Assembly: GCA_902782785.1 (NCBI GenBank)
Contig: CACZOH010000274.1
Span: 1-13,931, forward strand
Length of the DNA: 13,931 bases
Origin: an uncultured Ruminococcus sp.
GTDB taxonomy: Bacteria; Bacillota; Clostridia; Oscillospirales; CAG-272
Direction of reading: 5' to 3'
Part shown: positions 7,139-13,440 of the stretch, piece after piece
Numbering within the stretch: the stretch's first letter is position 1
How the letters are laid out: each line of letters opens with the position of its first letter
Position numbers and translations under genes: made by a program
Notes under the pieces: generated by a model
Seen by the model: only the letters and a program-made list of their open reading frames with translations
Databases searched by the model: none
What the model was told of the DNA's origin: nothing

Positions 7139-8572
7139 TCAGTCACCGAGCAAACTTACGTCCGGAACGTACAGCCATTCAAGCGTGTCGCCGTCGGACA
7201 GCGTGTACGAGCCCGCTCCGACGGACGGAGCGGAGCCGTTCACCTTATAACCCCAGCCGGAGGTCGGTCCGTATTCGGCTTCGTATAAATCTCCGACGCC
7301 GGAGATGTACGGCGTCAGCTTCGAGCCGGAGTTGACTACGGTCAGACCGTGCGCGCGGCATACGCGGACGAGTACGGAATAAGCCGTATCGCCGTCGGTT
7401 ATTCCGACGGTCTCCGGTTTTATCAGCTCTCTGTCGGATACGAGCGAGCAGTCGACGGAAAACGTTATATATCCCGTCGCCTCTACGTCCCCGGCGCTTT
7501 CAAAGTATTCTCTGCCCGAGGCGACGCCGGAAACGCCGATATAAACGGCGAGCGCCGCCGTCAACGCCGCGACGATAATATAATCGATCACCCGTTTGCG
7601 CTTCATTATCAGCATCACCGCGCAGACGATCACGCCCAGGGCGCATATGCATATAACGACCGCCGCGGTCATATTGAACGGCAGAGTTTTTTTCATCTTT
7701 ACCGTTTTTTCGGGCGCGTTTATGACATAGAACGGAGCGAGCCTTTCGTTGTTCACGAGAGCGCAGTACGCCTGTGCCGTCGCGGCGCTGTTTTTGCCGC
7801 CGCCGTGAACGTGCTCGAACGTGCCGTCTTCAAGTCTGTATGACAAAAGCGCGTCGTATACGGATACGCCGTTTTTTATGAATCTTTCGTCATATCTTCC
7901 GTCTATTCCGAGCGAAGAGAGCGCGAGTATCACCTGAGAGCAGTTTTCGCTGTTCTCGCTGTTGAAATATATGAATGCACCCGTATCCGTCTGCTGTGAG
8001 GAAAGATAAGACAGCGCTTTATCTATCGCTCTAGACGCTTTTTCATCCGTCTTGTACGGTGAGAGCGCCTGGATAGCCATGGCGGTCATATCGATATCCG
8101 GCGTGTTGCCGACGGTCGGAAAGCCGCCCGACGGGAGCGCGCGCGAAAGCAGTCTGTCCAGATGCTCGTCCTTATCCATACCCGTATCGTAACCGGTATT
8201 GTATAAATGAAGCGAGAAAACGAGCGCGGAAGTGCTCTCCGCCTCTTTTATCGACTTTTTGTCAAGCGCGTCGTATGCGGAGCCCGTAACGCCGCACGCG
8301 TATACCGTCAGCGCGTATTTCATGGCGGTAACGGTGTTTTTCGGCACTTCCTTCCGTGCGATCAGACATCCGAACTCCGTAAGATCGAGCGCAGCGTCGT
8401 TCTGACGCAGGGCGATCGCCGAAAAACAGCCGTTTTCGGGATCCTCGGCAAGATCGGCGCATAAGGCTTTCAGCCCGTCGGAAAGAGCGGTATCCGCCGC
8501 ATTAACCGAAATCCCCGCGGCAAGAGTAAAAATGCTCAAGACCGCGAGGATGATGCTTATTGTTTTTTTCAA
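7139..8572 (-). CDS. Membrane-anchored transcobalamin-like protein (alpha/alpha toroid plus DUF4430)
   Basis: The 477 residues carry a signal peptide (about 1-26) and a helical repeat domain (about 28-285) with prenyltransferase/terpene-cyclase-toroid repeats (SGGFPTVG near 148, TGAFIYFN near 197, DGTFEHVHGGG near 249). Two adjacent membrane helices follow (about 302-323 and 330-350) with KRKR between them. A C-terminal DUF4430 domain (about 365-477) has the signature GWGYKVNG (439-446), VGAGSY and DGDTLEWLYV. Toroid plus DUF4430 is the fold pair that binds cobalamin in animal intrinsic factor and transcobalamin. By the positive-inside rule the KRKR loop is cytoplasmic, which puts both domains outside. 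The start is TTG, overlapping the upstream stop by four bases (TTGA); it is the only start that gives a proper signal peptide. Corrinoid binding is inference. Confidence 0.85.
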   Translation of the reverse strand: MKKTISIILAVLSIFTLAAGISVNAADTALSDGLKALCADLAEDPENGCFSAIALRQNDAALDLTEFGCLIARKEVPKNTVTAMKYALTVYACGVTGSAYDALDKKSIKEAESTSALVFSLHLYNTGYDTGMDKDEHLDRLLSRALPSGGFPTVGNTPDIDMTAMAIQALSPYKTDEKASRAIDKALSYLSSQQTDTGAFIYFNSENSENCSQVILALSSLGIDGRYDERFIKNGVSVYDALLSYRLEDGTFEHVHGGGKNSAATAQAYCALVNNERLAPFYVINAPEKTVKMKKTLPFNMTAAVVICICALGVIVCAVMLIMKRKRVIDYIIVAALTAALAVYIGVSGVASGREYFESAGDVEATGYITFSVDCSLVSDRELIKPETVGITDGDTAYSVLVRVCRAHGLTVVNSGSKLTPYISGVGDLYEAEYGPTSGWGYKVNGSAPSVGAGSYTLSDGDTLEWLYVPDVSLLGD

Positions 8573-9366
8573 CCGGCTTTTCTCTTCTTGTTAGTGAATA
8601 TCATCACGCAGGTGACTACGGCGATGAGTACGACCGATACGATTATAACGATTATGAGCGCGGGCGAGCCGGTCATTTCCGTCCTGTTGAATCTGGTAAC
8701 GGGCGGTATCAGCGTCATGCCGTCCTTTTTGGCGGAAATTATCGTGCTGTGAGCGGGAAGCTCTATTTCCACCTTGCCGTTCTCGTCGGTTTTGAATTCC
8801 GTCTTTTTGGCGTCAAAATATACGGTAGCGCCCGCCAACGGTACGTTTTGCGGATTGAAGTTCTCGTCAAACGCAACGTAATTCAGAGTGAGAGTCTTTT
8901 TGTCGCCCTGATCGCCTTCAAACACAGACTCGTCAAAGAACGAGTAAGCGTCGGAGAAGCCCTGCTTGTCCGAATAAACGAAAGCGTAAACGACGTCGTG
9001 CGAGGTCTCGCTCAGCTTTTCGGTAAGGTCGGTCATGACCATGGCGTTGTTCTTGTAGTATCCGAAGCTGCCGCTCTCATCGTTCCAGAGCTTTACTATG
9101 GAAAGACCCCAGTCCGATTTCACGGACGCAAAGCCGTCCTTGCATTTTGCCTTGTGAGCGGATAAAAGCGCGTCGTTAATAGTCCAGCTGCCGTCTCCGT
9201 CCTCGTCCGTCTTCTGTACCTTATACATAGACAGAACAAGATCTTTTCCGTCGTAAACGTTAACGTACGCGTAGGGTTTTTCCTCGGTCGCCGCAAAGCA
9301 TACCGTGAGAGAACCGAGCATAAGCGCGATAAGGATCAGCGACAGCGCCGCTTTGAATTTTTTCAT
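8569..9366 (-). CDS. Type I membrane surface protein with DUF4430-like and Ig/carboxypeptidase-regulatory-like domains
   Basis: First gene of the ECF operon, 265 residues. A signal peptide (about 1-25, ending CFAA) precedes a domain (about 30-140) with features of the transcobalamin-like beta module: a TINDALLSAH helix, SFGYYKNN in the place of the GWxYxVNG signature, then a YAFVYSD strand. The resemblance is weak and needs a profile search. A second beta domain (about 148-210) has the PLAGATVYF and FKTDENGKVEIELP pattern of carboxypeptidase-regulatory/CnaB-like folds. One helix (about 233-255) and a basic tail KKRKAG anchor it. AGGAG lies nine bases before the ATG and immediately after a leader terminator hairpin. 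It is probably an accessory binding or docking protein for the transporter. No catalytic residues are apparent. Confidence 0.75.
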   Translation of the reverse strand: MKKFKAALSLILIALMLGSLTVCFAATEEKPYAYVNVYDGKDLVLSMYKVQKTDEDGDGSWTINDALLSAHKAKCKDGFASVKSDWGLSIVKLWNDESGSFGYYKNNAMVMTDLTEKLSETSHDVVYAFVYSDKQGFSDAYSFFDESVFEGDQGDKKTLTLNYVAFDENFNPQNVPLAGATVYFDAKKTEFKTDENGKVEIELPAHSTIISAKKDGMTLIPPVTRFNRTEMTGSPALIIVIIVSVVLIAVVTCVMIFTNKKRKAG

Positions 9367-9381
9367 TGTTTTTTTCTCCTT

Positions 9382-9410
9382 TAATAAAAAATAACAGCCG
9401 TAAGGCTGTT
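9382..9410 (-). terminator. Riboswitch-controlled leader terminator
   Basis: Read on the - strand, AACAGCC, the loop TTAC and GGCTGTT form a 7-base perfect stem followed by ATTTTTTATT. It lies within the leader, ending a few bases before the ribosome-binding site of the first operon gene. An intrinsic terminator in this place is useless unless regulated, so it is the likely off-state of the upstream riboswitch. Confidence 0.7.
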
Positions 9411-9426
9411 TTGATGCTTGTTTTTG

Positions 9427-9495
9427 TACGACAAAAGGAAACGGGAAACCCGTTCTTGCAGTCGTAAAACCCGTTTCCCCGCCTCACGGGAAACG
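9427..9495 (-). promoter_or_regulatory. Nested, mutually exclusive hairpins between aptamer and terminator (expression platform)
   Basis: Several stems compete here. Stem A pairs 9472-9479 with 9488-9495 (CGTTTCCC with GGGAAACG). Stem B pairs 9470-9478 with 9437-9445 (CCCGTTTCC with GGAAACGGG). A and B share 9472-9478 and cannot both form. The 15-base palindrome 9440-9454 can also fold alone, enclosed by arms 9427-9432 and 9461-9466 (TACGAC with GTCGTA). On the - strand the palindrome is followed by TCCTTTTGTC, a weak second terminator. Such switching stems suit a riboswitch expression platform or the kissing-loop arm of class-II B12 riboswitches. Confidence 0.55.
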
Positions 9496-9499
9496 CATT

Positions 9500-9660
9500 C
9501 CGGTATTAAGCTCCGCCAAGCATTCCGACTATACGGCAATTGACGTTGCGGCACGATTTTCACGGCACTTTCCTCTGCCCGCCGTACGCAAGTACGACCG
9601 CCGACCTAACGGCGCCCGCGGCGATATCACGCCGCATCGGGGGACGGAGCTCCACGGGAA
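9500..9660 (-). promoter_or_regulatory. Candidate class-II cobalamin riboswitch
   Basis: On the - strand the core (9580-9520) reads, in order, GAGGAAAGTGCCGTGAAAAT, CGTGCCGCAACGTC, AATTGCCGTATAG and TCGGAATGC. This follows the recalled env8-type hydroxocobalamin/AdoCbl-variant riboswitch order: GGGAAAGUGACGUGAAA, CGUC, UUGAUACGG, UUAUAC, CCGAAUGCC. A closing pair GCTCCG (9650-9645) with CGGAGC (9515-9510) embraces the core. Three further hairpins lie on its 5' side: 9618-9623 with 9630-9635, 9599-9603 with 9610-9614, and 9583-9587 with 9592-9596. The switch would lower operon expression when B12 is plentiful. Outer boundaries are approximate, and the 5' hairpins are not explained by the standard model. 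No clear promoter was found between 9719 and 9660, although a TAAAAT lies at 9704-9699. Confidence 0.75.
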
Positions 9661-9710
9661 GCGCTGAACGGCTGAAAGCACATTCCGGCGCTGCCTTTAT
9701 TTTAAAATTT

Positions 9711-9750
9711 GACAAAAAGAGTTCCTTACGGGCTTACCGTGAAGGAACTC
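9711..9750 (-). terminator. Intrinsic terminator after rpmF
   Basis: Read on the - strand, GAGTTCCTT (9750-9742) pairs with AAGGAACTC (9727-9719). The stem extends inward through ACGG/CCGT pairing past a single bulge, and TTTTTGTC follows. It begins about 11 bases after the rpmF stop and separates the ribosomal-protein unit from the B12-type leader downstream. Confidence 0.9.
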
Positions 9751-9760
9751 CGTTTTGTTA

Positions 9761-9943
9761 TCAGTCTTCTACCTTTATTATCTGCTTGCCGTCATAATAT
9801 CCGCAAGCTCTGCACACTCTGTGGCTCAGGTTGTACTCGCCGCATTTGGGGCATTTCGTCATACCGGGCATATCGAGCTTCCAGACGTTGGAACGCCTTC
9901 TGTCACGTCTTGCCTTGCTGACCTTTCTCTTCGGTACCGCCAT
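9761..9943 (-). CDS. rpmF: 50S ribosomal protein bL32
   Basis: This is a 60-residue large-subunit protein of the zinc-binding bL32 type. It begins MAVPKRKVSKARRDRRRS, the basic N-terminal tail of the family, and carries a four-cysteine zinc ribbon (Cys31, Cys34, Cys44, Cys47, as CPKC and CRAC). Length is normal. The Shine-Dalgarno AGGAGGTG (complement of 9951-9958) is near perfect and overlaps the stop of the upstream gene, so the two are co-transcribed. Presence of all four cysteines indicates the zinc-dependent (C+) form rather than the zinc-free paralogue some Firmicutes make under zinc limitation. Confidence 0.97.
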   Translation of the reverse strand: MAVPKRKVSKARRDRRRSNVWKLDMPGMTKCPKCGEYNLSHRVCRACGYYDGKQIIKVED

Positions 9944-9957
9944 TTATCCGCACCTCC

Positions 9958-10449
9958 TTATAAAGTGTCTTTCTCTTGATTATTTTCGTGACTGTGAACG
10001 CAGTCACCCTCGTTCAGGTCCTGTCCGCACACGGGACACAGACCGCGACAGTCCGTCTTACACAACGGTTTTGACGGGAAGCTGATGGAAAGCTCCTCGC
10101 AGACCGGACCGTCAAGCTCAAGCGTGCGATCAGCGTATATGATATATTCCTCGTCGTCTCCGCGCTCCGCCTGCGCCGACACTATGCGGCGCATCCCGCA
10201 TTCGCAAAGCTGTGAAAAAGCTTTGCCGCAGCGGCTGCAGTGCGTTTCATACGGCAGCCTGATCTTGCAGTCAAGCTCGTAATAACCCGATATATCGCTG
10301 ATTTTCCCGCTTACTTCAATATCGCCGGCAGGTGTCAGATCAAGCCCCTTGAAATAGATCTCAGACGCCTCGCCCGAAACGCTTTGCGTGAAATTGAAAG
10401 GGAGTTCTTTAACTTCACCGTTTATGATGGGCGAAAGGTTTATCTGCAT
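9958..10449 (-). CDS. yceD: DUF177/YceD family protein
   Basis: This is a 163-residue member of the YceD (DUF177) family, almost always encoded directly before rpmF and implicated in large-subunit rRNA or ribosome metabolism; its exact activity is not settled. The N-terminal half is beta-rich. Cysteines cluster in CSRCGKAF (Cys71, Cys74) with Cys82 and Cys84, and in a second group (Cys130, Cys134, Cys138, Cys141, Cys150) containing CRGLCPVCG, the conserved family motif. These probably bind zinc. The ATG at 10449 follows GGAG within CGGAGACGG. The gap to rpmF is 14 bases, so both are read from the consensus promoter at 10504-10532. Confidence 0.92.
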   Translation of the reverse strand: MQINLSPIINGEVKELPFNFTQSVSGEASEIYFKGLDLTPAGDIEVSGKISDISGYYELDCKIRLPYETHCSRCGKAFSQLCECGMRRIVSAQAERGDDEEYIIYADRTLELDGPVCEELSISFPSKPLCKTDCRGLCPVCGQDLNEGDCVHSHENNQEKDTL

Positions 10450-10482
10450 ATCCGTCTCCGAAAATTAAGATTTGTACACCGT

Positions 10483-10532
10483 CGGCTTTAAGCCGTACGA
10501 AATATTATACATTCAAGTTTGCGGATTGTCAA
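10483..10532 (-). promoter_or_regulatory. Consensus sigma-A promoter for yceD-rpmF, with a palindrome at the mRNA 5' end
   Basis: On the - strand, TTGACA (10532-10527) and TATAAT (10509-10504) are both perfect consensus hexamers with a 17-base spacer, as expected for a strongly expressed ribosomal-protein unit. The predicted start is near 10497. It is followed immediately by a CGGCTTAAAGCCG palindrome (10495-10483), which would fold at the extreme 5' end of the transcript. Confidence 0.88.
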
Positions 10533-10636
10533 TAGCCAAAAAAAGATAATTTTAAATTTTTTGTGAATATTTGTCGTCCCGTGTGCATTTTGCGGCGTCA
10601 CGACGCTAAAATTTTCAAATGTTTACGAAATAAGAG

Positions 10637-10664
10637 TTGATTTGCGTATTATTTCAGGTATAAT
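10637..10664 (+). promoter_or_regulatory. Sigma-A promoter for the DUF512-der-plsY unit
   Basis: TTGATT (10637-10642) and a perfect TATAAT (10659-10664) are separated by 16 bases. Transcription would begin near 10671, about 33 bases before the chosen start codon. It faces away from the yceD promoter, so the intergenic region is divergent. Confidence 0.72.
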
Positions 10665-10703
10665 AAAATAAATAATTATGCATTGAGAGGATCACCGCGC
10701 GGT

Positions 10704-12011
10704 ATGGTAACGGTTGTTAACGTGATACCCGGCTCCGCCGCAGACAAAGCGGGCGTGAAAAAGGGCGATATTCTGATAGATATCGACGGTCATAAGATAA
10801 ACGACGTGCTTGATTACCGTTTTTACATGACGGAGCCGCGCATAAAAATGCTTCTGCACAGAGGTCCCGAGCTGTTGACGGCGGAGGTGGAAAAGGACGA
10901 GTACGAGGACCCGGGTCTTGAATTTGAAACGTATCTGATGGACAAAAAGCAGAGGTGCAGAAACGCCTGTATATTCTGCTTTATCGACCAGATGCCGAAG
11001 GGCTGCCGCGATTCGCTTTATTTCAAGGACGACGACGACCGTCTGTCGTTTCTGCAGGGAAACTACATAACGACGACGAATCTCAGCGACGAAGAGATAG
11101 ACCGCGTATGCAGTATGCATCTGTCGCCCATCAACATCTCGGTGCACGCCACAGAGCCGGAGCTCCGCGTTTTCATGATGAAGAACAAAAACGCGGGCAA
11201 AGTACTTTCAATAATGCACAGATTCGCGGACGCGGGCATAACGATGAACGGACAGATAGTCCTCTGCAAGAACATAAACGACAAAGAGCATCTGCAAAAG
11301 AGCATGACGGATCTTGAAGCTCTGTTCCCCGCTCTTCAGAGCGTTTCGATAGTCCCCTGCGGACTTACGGCGCACAGACGGGATCTTTATCCGATAGAGC
11401 CGTTCACGCCCGGGGACTGCCGCGAAGTCATAAAGCAGGTGGAAAGCTTTGCCGCGGCGTGTTTCAAAAAGCACAGAAGCCGCATATTCTTCGCCGCGGA
11501 CGAGTTTTACATACGCGGCGGCGTAAAGCTTCACAAGGCTTCATATTACGAGGGGTATCCGCAGTACGAAAACGGCGTCGGTATGGTCTCCTGTATGTAC
11601 GACGAGCTGCCGTATGAGATAAAAAACGTCAGCTGCGATCTCAGCGGAAGAAAAGCCGTGCTCGTAACGGGCGAGGCGGCGTACGGCGTCATAACAGATC
11701 TTGCGGATATGATAAACAAAAAGACGGGAGCGGAGCTTTCCGTTAAAATGATAAAAAACGAATTCTTCGGCGGCGGCGTGACCGTATCCGGTCTCGTCGT
11801 GGGGCGCGATATAGCGGCTCAGCTCAGGGACGCGGACAAAGGCGAATGCGTCTTCATCCCGTCCGTCATGCTCCGCTCCGGCGACGACGTTTTCCTTGAC
11901 GATATGACGGTGTCCGGGCTTTCGGAAAAGCTCGGCGTACCCGTGTACCCCGTACCGTCCGACGCGACGGCGGCAAGCGCGATCGCAAGGATACTGCAGA
12001 ACCGCGATTAA
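10704..12011 (+). CDS. PDZ / radical SAM / DUF512 domain protein
   Basis: The 435-residue protein has three parts. An N-terminal PDZ-like domain (about 1-65) has VIPGSAADKAGVKKGD. A radical-SAM-like region has cysteines in CX3CX2C spacing (Cys85, Cys89, Cys92, in CRNACIFCF), then LSFLQGNYITTTN and SVHATEPE. The C-terminal DUF512 domain has DEFYIRGG, a YPQYENGVGM stretch and GGGVTVSGLVVG. The family is widespread in Firmicutes and cyanobacteria; an iron-sulfur cluster is expected, but the reaction is unknown. ATG 10704 is preferred to an in-frame TTG at 10683 because it begins at the PDZ strand; the nearest ribosome-binding candidate, GAGAGGA (10685-10691), is slightly distant. Its place before der and plsY is a familiar clostridial arrangement and hints at a link to ribosome assembly or envelope growth. 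Confidence 0.88.
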   Translation: MVTVVNVIPGSAADKAGVKKGDILIDIDGHKINDVLDYRFYMTEPRIKMLLHRGPELLTAEVEKDEYEDPGLEFETYLMDKKQRCRNACIFCFIDQMPKGCRDSLYFKDDDDRLSFLQGNYITTTNLSDEEIDRVCSMHLSPINISVHATEPELRVFMMKNKNAGKVLSIMHRFADAGITMNGQIVLCKNINDKEHLQKSMTDLEALFPALQSVSIVPCGLTAHRRDLYPIEPFTPGDCREVIKQVESFAAACFKKHRSRIFFAADEFYIRGGVKLHKASYYEGYPQYENGVGMVSCMYDELPYEIKNVSCDLSGRKAVLVTGEAAYGVITDLADMINKKTGAELSVKMIKNEFFGGGVTVSGLVVGRDIAAQLRDADKGECVFIPSVMLRSGDDVFLDDMTVSGLSEKLGVPVYPVPSDATAASAIARILQNRD

Positions 12012-12116
12012 GCCGGCGTGACAGGGGGTACGCCCGCCGCAGGGCGCGGCGGCAAGTCCGGAAAAATCCGTTAGGGCGAAGATAGAATCATTAACAATTT
12101 CTTTAGGAGAAAACAA
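12012..12116 (+). other. GC-rich intergenic hairpin between the DUF512 gene and der
   Basis: CCGCCGC (12034-12040) and GCGGCGG (12046-12052) form a perfect 7-base stem around AGGGC. A competing stem pairs CGCCC (12031-12035) with GGGCG (12042-12046). A small CGGA/TCCG hairpin follows at 12059-12070. There is no T tract, so this is not a standard terminator. A TAGAAT (12083-12088) could be a weak -10 for der. AGGAGA (12105-12110) is the der ribosome-binding site. Confidence 0.45.
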
Positions 12117-13439
12117 ATGTCAAAACCGATCATAGCGATAATAGGCCGACCGAACGTGGGCAAAAGCACGCTGTTCAACAAGCTGGCGGGAAAGCGTCTG
12201 GCGATAGTTGACGACACGCCCGGCGTTACGCGCGACCGCATATATACCGAAGTCGAATGGAACGGAAGGACGATCCTGATAACCGATACCGGCGGTATAG
12301 AGCCGAAAACCGATAACGAGATCTTACGTCATATGCGCGCGCAGGCGGAAACAGCCATAGATATGGCAGACGTGATAGTTTTCATGGTGGACAGCCGCGC
12401 GGGTCTGACCGCGGACGACGTGCAGATAGCGCGGACGCTCCAGAAATCCAAAAAGCCCGTCATCGTCGCGGTGAACAAGATAGACAACGTCGGCAATCTG
12501 CCGTTTGAATATTACGAATTCTACGAGCTCGGTTTTCCGGACGATCCGATACCGTTATCGTCCATGTCCGGTACGGGCACGGGCGATCTGCTTGACGCGA
12601 TACTCGAAAAATGTCCGGACGACGACGGCGTGACGGAAGAGGACGACAGCATAAAGGTCGCCGTCATAGGCAAGCCGAACGCGGGCAAATCCTCGATCGT
12701 TAACAGGATAATCGGACAGAACAGGATGATCGTTTCCGACGTTCCCGGCACCACGCGCGACGCGGTGGACGCTTACGTGGAAAACGAATACGGCAAATAC
12801 ACGTTCATAGACACGGCGGGCATAAGACGGCAGTCAAAGATCTCCGACAACATCGAGCGTTACAGCGTGCTCCGCGCAAAAGCCGCGGTTGACCGCGCCG
12901 ACGTCTGTCTTATAATGATAGACGCGTCGGAGGGTATAACCGAGCAGGACGAGCGGATAGCCGGTATAGCGCACGAGGCGGGGAAAGCCTCTGTAATAGT
13001 CGTGAACAAATGGGACAAGGTCGAAAAGGACAACGACACCGTAAAGGAATTCACGGAAAAGATTTACACCGCTCTTTCCTATATGACGTACGCTCCGCTC
13101 ATATTCGTTTCCGCACAGACGGGACAAAGGCTCAACAAGCTTTTCGAGCATATAAACTACGTTTACGGCCAGGCGACGTTCCGCGCCACGACGGGAATGC
13201 TGAACGATCTTCTGACTGACGCAACGACGCGCGTACAGCCCCCGTCAGACAAGGGCAGACGTCTCAAAATATATTACATGACGCAGACGGCGATACAGCC
13301 GACGACGTTCGTGATATTCTGCAACAACGTAAAGCTGTTTCATTTTTCGTACCAGCGTTATCTGGAAAACCGTCTGCGCGAGACCTTCGGTTTCCGCGGC
13401 GTTCCGATAAAGCTGATCATAAGGGAGCGCGGTGAATGA
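12117..13439 (+). CDS. der: Ribosome biogenesis GTPase Der (EngA)
   Basis: Der is an essential double GTPase that acts in late 50S subunit assembly. The 440 residues have the full family layout. GTPase domain 1 has G1 GRPNVGKS (10-17), G3 DTGG (57-60) and G4 NKID (120-123). GTPase domain 2 has GKPNAGKS (185-192), DTAG (232-235) and NKWD (297-300). A C-terminal KH-like domain (about 355-440) includes the RLKIYYMTQ and FGFRGVPIKL stretches that end most Der proteins. An acidic linker (about 167-178) joins the GTPases. Length is normal. ATG 12117 has a good AGGAGA before it. The plsY start follows the stop by one base, so the genes are probably one unit. Confidence 0.98.
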   Translation: MSKPIIAIIGRPNVGKSTLFNKLAGKRLAIVDDTPGVTRDRIYTEVEWNGRTILITDTGGIEPKTDNEILRHMRAQAETAIDMADVIVFMVDSRAGLTADDVQIARTLQKSKKPVIVAVNKIDNVGNLPFEYYEFYELGFPDDPIPLSSMSGTGTGDLLDAILEKCPDDDGVTEEDDSIKVAVIGKPNAGKSSIVNRIIGQNRMIVSDVPGTTRDAVDAYVENEYGKYTFIDTAGIRRQSKISDNIERYSVLRAKAAVDRADVCLIMIDASEGITEQDERIAGIAHEAGKASVIVVNKWDKVEKDNDTVKEFTEKIYTALSYMTYAPLIFVSAQTGQRLNKLFEHINYVYGQATFRATTGMLNDLLTDATTRVQPPSDKGRRLKIYYMTQTAIQPTTFVIFCNNVKLFHFSYQRYLENRLRETFGFRGVPIKLIIRERGE

Positions 13440-13440
13440 T

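Noticed and set aside
8560..9165. A 201-codon + strand frame opposite the 265-residue surface protein
   Set aside because: It starts without a ribosome-binding site and mirrors the real signal-peptide and membrane-anchored gene on the other strand.
9496..9686. Three copies of GGAATG on the - strand (9501-9496, 9526-9521, 9686-9681), considered as tandem riboswitches
   Set aside because: Only the middle copy has the other core blocks upstream in the right order; the outer two lack a GTGAAAA partner.
9699..9715. TTGTCA and TAAAAT on the - strand as a promoter for the ECF operon
   Set aside because: The two elements are only five bases apart, far from the 16-18 needed; no good partner was found for either.
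10683..10703. TTG start giving a longer PDZ/radical SAM protein
   Set aside because: The added residues do not match the beginning of the PDZ domain, and ATG 10704 starts directly at its first strand.
12034..12052. GC-rich stem as a terminator after the DUF512 gene
   Set aside because: No T tract follows on the + strand, so it is listed only as a hairpin of unknown role.
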